From Betaproteobacteria bacterium RIFCSPLOWO2_02_FULL_68_150 (GTDB lineage: Bacteria > Pseudomonadota > Gammaproteobacteria > Burkholderiales > SG8-39): a stretch of DNA of 26,269 nt. Below are positions 16,956 through 25,009 of this stretch, piece by piece. Made by a program: the position numbers and the translations under genes. The stretch is taken from assembly GCA_001771975.1 (NCBI GenBank), contig MERE01000168.1, positions 1 to 26,269 of the forward strand, given 5' to 3'. Under the pieces are notes generated by a model. That model was given only the letters and a program-made list of their open reading frames with translations, had not been told where the DNA came from and made no database searches. How positions within the stretch are numbered: the first letter of the stretch is position 1; each line of letters opens with the position of its first letter.

Positions 16956-18080
16956 ATGTTGCGGGCAGGCATCGTCGGTTGGCGCGGCATGGTCGGATCG
17001 GTGCTCGTGCAGCGCATGCGCGAAGAGCGCGACTTCGCCCAGATCGAGCCGGTGTTCTTCTCCACCTCGCAGGCGGGCGGCAGGGGACCGGACATCGGTC
17101 GAGACACTCCGGCCGTTGGCGATGCGCGCGACGTGGACGCACTGGCGGCGCTTGCGGTGATCGTCTCCTGCCAGGGCGGCGACTACACCAACGACGTCTA
17201 TCCACGGCTGCGCGCGGCGGGCTGGAAAGGCTACTGGATCGATGCCGCCAGCGCACTGCGGATGAAAGGCGATTCGGTCATCATTCTCGACCCGGTGAAT
17301 CTGCCGCTCATCCAGGACGCGGTGCGCGATGGCCGCAAGGACTTCATCGGCGGCAATTGCACCGTGAGCCTGATGCTGATGGGACTGGCGGGCCTGTTCC
17401 AGAACGACCTCGTCGACTGGATGACGAGCATGACCTACCAGGCCGCCTCCGGAGCCGGTGCGGCCAACATGCGCGAGCTCGCCGAACAGATGGCCTATCT
17501 CGGCGATGCGGCCAGGGCCACGCTCGCGGATCCCGCCGCCACCGCGCTCGACGTCGATCAGCGGGTGACCGAGGCCCTGCGTGACGGCCGCATGCCACAG
17601 CAGAATTTCGGCCGGCCGCTGGCGGCGAGCCTGCTGCCCTGGATCGACAAGGACCTCGGCAACGGCCAGAGCCGTGAAGAGTGGAAAGGGCAGGCCGAAA
17701 CCAACAAGATCCTCGGCCGCAGCGAGCGCCCGATTCCGGTGGACGGCATCTGCGTGCGCGTTGGCGCGATGCGCTGCCACAGCCAGGCGCTGACGGTGAA
17801 ACTGAAGCGCGATGCGCCGCTCGACGAGATCGAGGGGATGATCGCGGAAGCCAACGAATGGGCGAAAGTGGTGCCCAACCGGCTCGAAGAAAGCCTCGCC
17901 GAACTGACTCCGGCCGCGGTCAGCGGCAAGCTGTCGGTGCCGGTGGGCAGGTTGCGCAAGATGCCGATGGGCGGGGAGTACCTCGCGGCCTTTACCGTAG
18001 GCGACCAGCTGTTGTGGGGCGCGGCGGAGCCGTTGCGCCGCATGCTTCATATTCTGCTCGACGCGGGGGTGCGGAGCTGA
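16956..18080 (+). CDS. asd: Aspartate-semialdehyde dehydrogenase
   Basis: This NADPH enzyme reduces aspartyl phosphate to aspartate semialdehyde, the branch point to lysine, diaminopimelate (cell wall), threonine and methionine. It has 374 residues. The nucleotide-binding start is IVGWRGMVGSVLVQRM. The catalytic cysteine is residue 135 in GGNCTVSLMLMG, and the conserved region RVGAMRCHSQALTVKL carries the active-site histidine. This is the Gram-negative (E. coli-like) type. GAGGAG at 16944-16949 lies 6 nt before the ATG. It is probably co-transcribed with leuCDB; 131 nt follow before the preferred fimV start. Confidence 0.97.
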   Translation: MLRAGIVGWRGMVGSVLVQRMREERDFAQIEPVFFSTSQAGGRGPDIGRDTPAVGDARDVDALAALAVIVSCQGGDYTNDVYPRLRAAGWKGYWIDAASALRMKGDSVIILDPVNLPLIQDAVRDGRKDFIGGNCTVSLMLMGLAGLFQNDLVDWMTSMTYQAASGAGAANMRELAEQMAYLGDAARATLADPAATALDVDQRVTEALRDGRMPQQNFGRPLAASLLPWIDKDLGNGQSREEWKGQAETNKILGRSERPIPVDGICVRVGAMRCHSQALTVKLKRDAPLDEIEGMIAEANEWAKVVPNRLEESLAELTPAAVSGKLSVPVGRLRKMPMGGEYLAAFTVGDQLLWGAAEPLRRMLHILLDAGVRS

Positions 18081-18147
18081 ACGCTGCGTCGGAAAATTCC
18101 CTGCGCTGGCGCGAGGAAAGCCGTGCAAAGCGAGAAAATCTCTCAGC

Positions 18148-18176
18148 TTGCAGGGCTAATCCCATGATGTTATGGT
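18148..18176 (+). promoter_or_regulatory. Candidate promoter of fimV
   Basis: TTGCAG (18148-18153) and TATGGT (18171-18176) are separated by 17 nt in a locally AT-richer stretch. Transcription would begin near 18183, after the ATGs at 18164 and 18167. This favours the downstream GTG at 18212 as the fimV start. Confidence 0.4.
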
Positions 18177-18211
18177 TCTCAATCCCAAAAGAACGACTCA
18201 GGGTGGAATTC

Positions 18212-20647
18212 GTGCCTAGATCGGTCACCGCATTCCGGCTGGCGCTGGCCGCGTGCCTGCTGCTGCCGCTATTGGCTCATGCCGCAGGCTTGGGGCGGCT
18301 GACGGTTCAGTCCGCGATCGGCCAGCCGCTGCGCGCGGAAGTCGCCGTCGTGTCGCTGCAGGCGGGAGAGGCCGACGCGCTCACCGCACGCATCGCCTCT
18401 CCGGAGGCGTTCCGCCTGGCCGGCATCGAGTTCAATTCGGCCCTGCTCAGCGTCCAGGTCGCCGTGGAGCGACGCGACGGCAAGCCGGTGCTGAGCCTGA
18501 CCTCCACCCAGCCGATCAACGAGCCGTTCGTAGAACTGTTGATCGAGCTGCAGTGGGCGACCGGGCGGCTGGTGCGCGAGTACACGTTCCTGCTCGATCC
18601 TACGGAATACAAGGCACCGCAGCCGGTCGCCGCCGCCCCCGCGCCGCCGGCCCCGGTGATCGCCAAACCCGAGCCGGTACCCGTGCCGGCTGCACCGGCG
18701 GTCGAAACCAAACCGCTCGGAGCGCAAGCCGCGGGAACCGGTACCTATCAGGTCAAGAAGGGCGACACGCTCAGCAAGGTCGCGCGCGAGAATAAGCCCG
18801 ATGGTGTTTCGGTGAATCAAATGCTGGTGGCGCTCTATCAGAGCAACCAGAGCGCCTTCATACGCAAGAACATGTACTTGATGCGCAGCGGCCATGTCCT
18901 GAAGATTCCGGAGCGTGCTGCGGTGGCTTCCATCAGCCCGGCAGAAGCGACACGCATGGTGCGCGCGCAGCAGGTGGGGTTCGACGAGTACCGGCGCAAT
19001 CTGGGTGCCTCGGTCGCCGCCAGGCCCGCCAAGCCTGCGGCGCCGGTGGAGCGAGCGGTGCCCGGGCGCATCACGCCGAAAGCGGCGGAGCCTTCACCCA
19101 GGGACACCAAGGACCAGATCAAGCTGTCGAAACTCGACAGCGCAAAGGCCGCAGCGCCAGCGTCGCGCGCCGCCGCAGAAGACGACAAAGCATCGCTGAA
19201 CCGGGCGCTGAAGGAGTCGCAGTCGCGCGTTGCCGATCTGGAGAAGCAGCTCACCGACCTGAAGAAGCTGGTTGAAATGAAGAACCAGCAGCTGGCGCTG
19301 CTCGAGAAGAAGGCGGCCGTCGCGCCGGCGGTGGAGGCACCGAAACCGGTGCCGCCGGCGCCGAAGCCTGCGCCCGAGCCGGTCAAGCCAGTGGCAGAGG
19401 CGCCCAAGCCGGCAGCCCCTGCGCCCGTCGCCGAAGCAGCCAAACCGAAGCCGGTGGCGCCCCCGGCGCCCAAGCCGGCGACGGAACCGGTCAAGGCCAA
19501 AGCGGCGGCGGCACCTCCGCCGCCCAGCCTGGTCGACGAGTTCATCGAGAATCCCCTGGCGCTTGGCGGGCTGGGCGGCGTGGTCGTGCTGCTGGCTGGC
19601 TATGGCGCATGGGCTTGGCGCCGCAAGAAATCGGCGCAGTCGCGCGGCGGCGGATTCAGCGCCGTCGCTGCGGATTCGGCAGCAGCGGAGGCGGCACGCG
19701 CTGCCCCCGCGCCCGACAAGTCGGCCGCGGAAGCGGCGTTGGCCCAGGTGCAGGCTGCGGCGGCAACCGCTGCTGCCGACGAGGTCGATCCGATTGCCGA
19801 GGCAGACGTCTACCTCGCCTATGGCCGCGATGCCCAGGCCGAGACGATCCTGAAGGACGCGCTTGCAAGCGATCCGAACCGGCTTGTGGTACACGCCAAA
19901 TTGCTCGACATCTACGCGCAGCGGCGCGACTCGGCATCATTCGAGAAAACCGCGGTGAAAGTGAAGAGCCTGAGCGGCGGTTCCGGCCCGGAATGGCAAA
20001 AGGCCAGGGCTCTGGGCCGTTCCATCGATCCGGAGAACGGCCTTTACGGCACGCGGAGCGCGGAAGGCGACGAAACGCCGGCGCAGCCGGCGAGCGCCTC
20101 ACCCACGGTGGATTTCGATCTCGGCGGCGGCTCGGCATCCGCGCCCGCGCCCGCGCCAGCGCCCGACTCGGTGGACTTCGATATCGGAGCGTCTACGGCC
20201 GAGACGCAAGCGCCACCGCAATTCAAGCCGGGCGACACCGTCGTGCTCAGCGCCGCGGATATGCAGGCGGCCGGCAGCGGGATGAATTTCGACATTGGCG
20301 CCGCAACTCAGGAAACGCCGGCAGCGAAGCCGGCGCCAGCGCCGGAGGAGGCTCCGAGTTCGCTCGATTTCAACCTCGATTTCGATCTCGGCGAGACCAA
20401 GCCGGCGACGGCGGCAGCGCCGGCGCCGGATATCTCCTCCATCAGCCTGGACTTGGGTGCGCCGGGCGAGGCGCAGCCGGCTGCAGGTGCGAAGTGGCAG
20501 GAAGTCGCCACCAAACTGGACCTCGCCAAGGCTTACGAGGAAATGGGCGACAAGGACGGGGCGCGCGAGCTGCTCAACGAGGTGCTCACCGAGGGCGACG
20601 CGGCGCAACAGGAGGAAGCCAAGCGCATGCTCGCCAAGCTGGGATAG
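18212..20647 (+). CDS. fimV: FimV/HubP-family polar peptidoglycan-binding protein
   Basis: A large inner-membrane protein which in Pseudomonas supports type IV pilus assembly and twitching, and in Vibrio (HubP) organises the cell pole. From the GTG at 18212 it has 811 residues: signal peptide (about 1-25, cut after AHA), conserved FimV N-terminal domain starting GLGRLTVQSAIGQPLRAEV, LysM domain (178-233), Ala/Pro linker, coiled coil (about 324-368), a Pro/Ala/Lys-rich stretch, membrane helix (about 451-469), TPR-like cytoplasmic part (about 525-600), acidic repeats and the FimV C-terminal domain (761-811). AGGGTGG lies 5-6 nt before the GTG. An ATG at 18164 would add 16 residues ahead of the signal peptide and is less likely. 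With pilW it suggests type IV pili. Confidence 0.9.
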   Translation: MPRSVTAFRLALAACLLLPLLAHAAGLGRLTVQSAIGQPLRAEVAVVSLQAGEADALTARIASPEAFRLAGIEFNSALLSVQVAVERRDGKPVLSLTSTQPINEPFVELLIELQWATGRLVREYTFLLDPTEYKAPQPVAAAPAPPAPVIAKPEPVPVPAAPAVETKPLGAQAAGTGTYQVKKGDTLSKVARENKPDGVSVNQMLVALYQSNQSAFIRKNMYLMRSGHVLKIPERAAVASISPAEATRMVRAQQVGFDEYRRNLGASVAARPAKPAAPVERAVPGRITPKAAEPSPRDTKDQIKLSKLDSAKAAAPASRAAAEDDKASLNRALKESQSRVADLEKQLTDLKKLVEMKNQQLALLEKKAAVAPAVEAPKPVPPAPKPAPEPVKPVAEAPKPAAPAPVAEAAKPKPVAPPAPKPATEPVKAKAAAAPPPPSLVDEFIENPLALGGLGGVVVLLAGYGAWAWRRKKSAQSRGGGFSAVAADSAAAEAARAAPAPDKSAAEAALAQVQAAAATAAADEVDPIAEADVYLAYGRDAQAETILKDALASDPNRLVVHAKLLDIYAQRRDSASFEKTAVKVKSLSGGSGPEWQKARALGRSIDPENGLYGTRSAEGDETPAQPASASPTVDFDLGGGSASAPAPAPAPDSVDFDIGASTAETQAPPQFKPGDTVVLSAADMQAAGSGMNFDIGAATQETPAAKPAPAPEEAPSSLDFNLDFDLGETKPATAAAPAPDISSISLDLGAPGEAQPAAGAKWQEVATKLDLAKAYEEMGDKDGARELLNEVLTEGDAAQQEEAKRMLAKLG
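20104..20475 (+). repeat. Degenerate FD[IL]G repeats in the FimV cytoplasmic region
   Basis: Inside fimV, five short copies of a motif of the type x-[DN]-F-D-[IL]-G occur at residues about 633 (VDFDLGG), 654 (VDFDIGA), 691 (MNFDIGA), 722 (LDFDLGE) and 744 (ISLDLGA). They are separated by Ala/Pro/Glu-rich spacers of about 15-30 residues. Similar acidic repeats occur in HubP-type proteins. Confidence 0.7.
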
Positions 20648-20670
20648 CGCCCGACTGGCGGCAGGCCGGA

Positions 20671-20701
20671 GAAGCCGCGGCGCGCGAGCGCCCGCGGCTT
20701 C
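20671..20701 (+). terminator. Hairpin between fimV and truA, possible terminator
   Basis: GAAGCCGCGG (20671-20680) and CCGCGGCTTC (20692-20701) form a perfect 10-bp stem with an 11-nt loop, beginning 24 nt after the fimV stop. GTCATTTCT follows, a weak T-rich tail. The stem ends 13 nt before the truA ATG, which leaves no room for a new promoter after it, so read-through or an RNA-level role is possible. Confidence 0.5.
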
Positions 20702-20714
20702 GTCATTTCTGACC

Positions 20715-21506
20715 ATGAGAATCGCACTGGGCATCGAGTACGACGGCAGCCGCTTTCTCGGCTGGCAGACGCAACCCGGCGGCGGCACGGTGCAGGACGC
20801 GCTCGAAGCTGCGCTGGCGGCGATCGCAACCGAGCGCGTGGCGGTGACCTGCGCCGGCCGGACCGACCGCGGCGTGCATGCGCTCGGGCAGGTGGTGCAT
20901 TTCGATACCGCGGTCTCGCGCCCGGAAAGTGCCTGGGTGCGCGGCGTGAACGCCGTGCTGCCCGGCTCGGTGGCCGTGCTCTGGTCGCGCAGCGTGCCGG
21001 CCGACTTTCACGCGCGCTACAGCGCGCGCGCGCGCGTCTATCGCTACGTGCTGCTCAATCGCGCGGTGCGTCCTGCGCTCGCCGCGCGCCATGTCGGCTG
21101 GTGTCATGCGCCGCTCGACGTGCAGGCGATGCGCGCGGCGGCGGAACTGATGCTCGGCACGCGCGATTTTTCCGCGTTCCGCTCGGCCGAGTGCCAGGCG
21201 GGCACTCCGGTGCGCACGCTCCAGGCGCTGGACATCGAGCAGCGCGGCGAGCGCATCGATTTCGTGCTGCGCGCCAACGCGTTTCTGCACCACATGGTCC
21301 GCAATCTCGTCGGCACGCTGATTTACGTAGGGCGGCGCAAGCACCCGCCGGGCTGGGTGCGCGAGGTGCTGGAGTCGCGCGAGCGCGCGCGCGCCGCGCC
21401 CACGTTTTCCCCCGAGGGCCTTTACCTCGAGGCGGTGCAATACGAGAGCTGCTGGGAATTGCCGGGTAGCCGGCCGCACGCGCTGACGCTGCCGACCGAC
21501 GCATGA
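20715..21506 (+). CDS. truA: tRNA pseudouridine(38-40) synthase TruA
   Basis: TruA converts uridines 38-40 in the anticodon arm of tRNAs to pseudouridine. The product has 263 residues. It begins MRIALGIEYDGSRFLGWQTQ, and the catalytic aspartate is residue 51 in GRTDRGVHALGQV. The later motif NAFLHHMVRNLVGTL is intact. The ATG at 20715 is the family start; the longer upstream frame lies in fimV. No Shine-Dalgarno sequence is obvious. A hairpin ends 13 nt upstream. The stop overlaps trpF in an ATGA; fimV-truA-trpF is a common betaproteobacterial arrangement. Confidence 0.96.
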   Translation: MRIALGIEYDGSRFLGWQTQPGGGTVQDALEAALAAIATERVAVTCAGRTDRGVHALGQVVHFDTAVSRPESAWVRGVNAVLPGSVAVLWSRSVPADFHARYSARARVYRYVLLNRAVRPALAARHVGWCHAPLDVQAMRAAAELMLGTRDFSAFRSAECQAGTPVRTLQALDIEQRGERIDFVLRANAFLHHMVRNLVGTLIYVGRRKHPPGWVREVLESRERARAAPTFSPEGLYLEAVQYESCWELPGSRPHALTLPTDA

Positions 21507-22123
21507 GAACGCGGATCAAGGTCTGCGGCATCACGCGGCGCGAAGACCTGCACGCGGTGGCGGCCGCAGGCGCCGATGCGTTCGGACTGGTGTTCTATGC
21601 GCCCAGCGCGCGCTGCCTGACGCTCGACCAGGCGCAGGCGTTGCGGCGCGCGGCGCCGGCGTTCCTCACTTCGGTCGCCCTGTTCGTCAATCCGGCGCGC
21701 CAACAGGTGGAGCGCGTGCTGGAGATCGTGCGCCCCGACATGCTGCAATTCCATGGCGAGGAGGCGCCGGAGTTCTGCCGCGGCTTCGACCGTCCGTACA
21801 TCAAGGCCTGCCGGGTGAAGCCCAGGGTCGATTTGCTAGAATACTGGCGCCGGTTTCCCGAGGCGAGCGCATGGCTTGCGGACGCCTGGGTCGAGGAATA
21901 CGGCGGCGCCGGAACCGGTTTCGATTGGTCGCTGCTGCCGCCGCAGCCCGAGCGGCCGCTGGTGCTGTCCGGCGGGCTGGCGCCGGAAAACGTCGCCGCA
22001 GCGATTCGGCGTCTGCGGCCTTGGGCGGTGGACGTGTCGAGCGGGGTCGAGTCCGCCAAGGGCATCAAGGATGCGTCGCGAATCGACGCTTTCGTTCGAG
22101 AGGTCCGCAATGCAGATGGTTGA
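21503..22123 (+). CDS. trpF: Phosphoribosylanthranilate isomerase
   Basis: TrpF carries out the Amadori rearrangement of phosphoribosylanthranilate in tryptophan synthesis. It is a stand-alone 206-residue TIM barrel, not fused to TrpC as in enteric bacteria. The general-base cysteine lies in RIKVCGITRRED (Cys8), and the general-acid aspartate is probably that in WLADAWVEEYGGAGTGFDW. The phosphate-binding segments LSGGLAPENV and DVSSGVES are present. The ATG overlaps the truA stop by 4 nt, and the 3' end overlaps trpB by 14 nt. trpE, G, D and C are not in the window. Confidence 0.96.
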   Translation: MRTRIKVCGITRREDLHAVAAAGADAFGLVFYAPSARCLTLDQAQALRRAAPAFLTSVALFVNPARQQVERVLEIVRPDMLQFHGEEAPEFCRGFDRPYIKACRVKPRVDLLEYWRRFPEASAWLADAWVEEYGGAGTGFDWSLLPPQPERPLVLSGGLAPENVAAAIRRLRPWAVDVSSGVESAKGIKDASRIDAFVREVRNADG

Positions 22124-23309
22124 CCTGCCCGACGCGCGCGGCCATTTTGGTCCCTATGGCGGCGTGTTCGTCGCGGAGACCCTGATGCATGCGCTGGCGG
22201 AGCTGCGCCAAGCGTACGATCACTGCCGCGGCGACGCCGGCTTCCACCAGGAGCTGCGTCACGAACTGAAGCATTTCGTCGGGCGCCCGAGCCCGGTCTA
22301 CCACGCGCGGCGCTGGTCGCAGCAGCTCGGCGGCGCGCAGATCTACCTCAAGCGCGAGGATCTGAATCACACCGGCGCGCACAAGATCAACAATACGGTT
22401 GGCCAGGCGTTGATCGCGCGCCACATGGGCAAGCCGCGCGTGATCGCGGAGACGGGCGCCGGGCAGCACGGCGTGGCGACCGCGACGGTTGCCGCGCGCT
22501 ACGGCATGCAATGCGTGGTGTACATGGGCGCTACGGATATCGAGCGGCAGGCGGTCAACGTCTACCGCATGAAGCTGCTCGGCGCCGCGGTCGTGCCGGT
22601 CGAGTCGGGCTCGAAGACGCTCAAGGACGCGCTCAACGAGGCGATGCGCGACTGGGTGACCCACGTCGAAGATACGTTCTATATCATCGGCACGGTCGCG
22701 GGCCCGCATCCGTATCCGATGATGGTGCGCGACTTTCAGGCGGTGATCGGGCGCGAGTGCGTCGAACAGATGCCGGAACTGGCGGGGCGCCAGCCGGATG
22801 CGGTGATCGCCTGCGTCGGCGGCGGCTCGAATGCGATGGGCATATTTCATGCGTACGTGCCGCACGCGGGCGTCAGACTGATCGGCGTCGAGGCCGCGGG
22901 CGAGGGCATTGCCACCGGCAGGCATGCGGCGTCGCTGTGTGCCGGCACTCCGGGCGTGCTGCACGGCAATCGAACCTACCTGTTGCAGGACGCCAACGGC
23001 CAGATCGCGGAGACCCATTCGATCTCGGCGGGGCTGGACTATCCCGGCGTCGGCCCCGAGCACGCCTGGCTCAAGGACAGCGGGCGCGCCGAGTACGTCG
23101 CGGTGAGCGACGCCGAGGCGCTGCAGGCATTTCACGATCTGTGCCGCTACGAGGGGATCATTCCGGCGCTCGAGTCGGCGCACGCGCTCGCCTACGCCGC
23201 CAAGCTTGCCGCGACGCTGCCGCGCGACCGGCTGCTGCTGGTCAATCTGTCCGGGCGTGGCGACAAGGACATCCCTACCGTGGCGCGACTGTCGGGCATC
23301 ACGCTCTGA
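22110..23309 (+). CDS. trpB: Tryptophan synthase beta subunit
   Basis: The pyridoxal-phosphate subunit that condenses indole with serine to give tryptophan. It has 399 residues. The cofactor lysine is residue 92 in HTGAHKINNTVGQAL. The catalytic region AETGAGQHGVATATVA and the phosphate-binding GGGSNAMGIFHAYV are intact. The ATG at 22110 has AGAGG 6 nt upstream (22099-22103); an ATG at 22116 is a less likely alternative. trpA begins 2 nt after the stop, as expected for a 1:1 complex. Confidence 0.97.
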   Translation: MQMVDLPDARGHFGPYGGVFVAETLMHALAELRQAYDHCRGDAGFHQELRHELKHFVGRPSPVYHARRWSQQLGGAQIYLKREDLNHTGAHKINNTVGQALIARHMGKPRVIAETGAGQHGVATATVAARYGMQCVVYMGATDIERQAVNVYRMKLLGAAVVPVESGSKTLKDALNEAMRDWVTHVEDTFYIIGTVAGPHPYPMMVRDFQAVIGRECVEQMPELAGRQPDAVIACVGGGSNAMGIFHAYVPHAGVRLIGVEAAGEGIATGRHAASLCAGTPGVLHGNRTYLLQDANGQIAETHSISAGLDYPGVGPEHAWLKDSGRAEYVAVSDAEALQAFHDLCRYEGIIPALESAHALAYAAKLAATLPRDRLLLVNLSGRGDKDIPTVARLSGITL

Positions 23310-23311
23310 CG

Positions 23312-24105
23312 ATGTCGCGCATCGAGGCCCGCTTCGGGTCGTTCCGGGCGCAGCGGCGCAAGGCGCTGATCCTGTTCGTCACCGCGGGCGATCCGGATCC
23401 CGCGCTCACCGTTCCGCTGCTGCACGGCCTGGTGGAGGCGGGTGCTGACATCCTCGAGCTGGGTGTGCCCTTTTCCGACCCGATGGCCGACGGGCCCGTG
23501 ATCCAGCGCGCCTCCGAACGGGCGCTCGCCAAGGGCGTCAGCCTGCGCGACGTGCTCGAGATGGTGCGCTCGTTCCGGCAGCGCGACGGCACGACGCCGA
23601 TCGTGCTGATGGGCTACGCCAATCCGATCGAAGCCATGGGCGCCGAGCGCTTCATCGCGGCAGCCGCCGCAGCGGGCGTCGACGGCGTGATCGTCGTCGA
23701 TTACCCGCCCGAGGAGTGCGAGTCGTTCGCGGCGCTTGCGAAGCGTCACGGCATCGATCCGATTTTTCTGCTCGCGCCGACCTCGACCGGCGCCCGCGTC
23801 GAAGAGGTGGCGCGTCTCGGCAGCGGCTTCATCTATTACGTCTCGCTGAAAGGGGTCACGGGCGCGGGCCATCTCGATGTCGACGCCGTGCTCGCGAGGC
23901 TGCCGCAAATCCGCGCCGCGACGTCGTTGCCGATCGGGGTCGGCTTCGGCATCCGCGACGCCGATTCGGCGCGGCGCATTGCAGGGCAGGCGGACGCCGT
24001 AGTGATCGCCAGCCGGCTGATCGAGGAGCTGGAGAGCGTGCCGGCGGCGCAGGTGGTGGAACGGGCGCGCGCCTTCGTGCGGCCGATTCGCGAGGCCCTG
24101 GACCG

Positions 24106-24109
<4 letters not shown>
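23312..24109 (+). CDS. trpA: Tryptophan synthase alpha subunit
   Basis: The alpha subunit cleaves indoleglycerol phosphate and channels indole to TrpB. The product has 265 residues and forms a TIM barrel. The catalytic residues Glu49 and Asp60 (LELGVPFSDPMADGP) fall at the same numbers as in E. coli. The phosphate-binding region GVGFGIRDADSARR is present. The ATG at 23312 is the family start; the open frame upstream lies in trpB. The 3' end overlaps accD by 4 nt (ATGA). Confidence 0.97.
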
Positions 24110-24975
<866 letters not shown>

Positions 24976-25009
24976 ACGGCACGAGGGGCGCGCGCGCAAA
25001 TCGGCGGCG

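Noticed and set aside
16038..18128. A 696-codon open frame antisense to leuB and asd
   Set aside because: Composition is His/Arg/Ala-rich and featureless, while leuB and asd on the + strand are fully recognisable.
21837..21842. TAGAAT inside trpF as an internal promoter for trpBA
   Set aside because: The hexamer is good but the -35 region at 17-nt spacing is poor, and the bases encode ordinary TrpF residues. Not enough to call.
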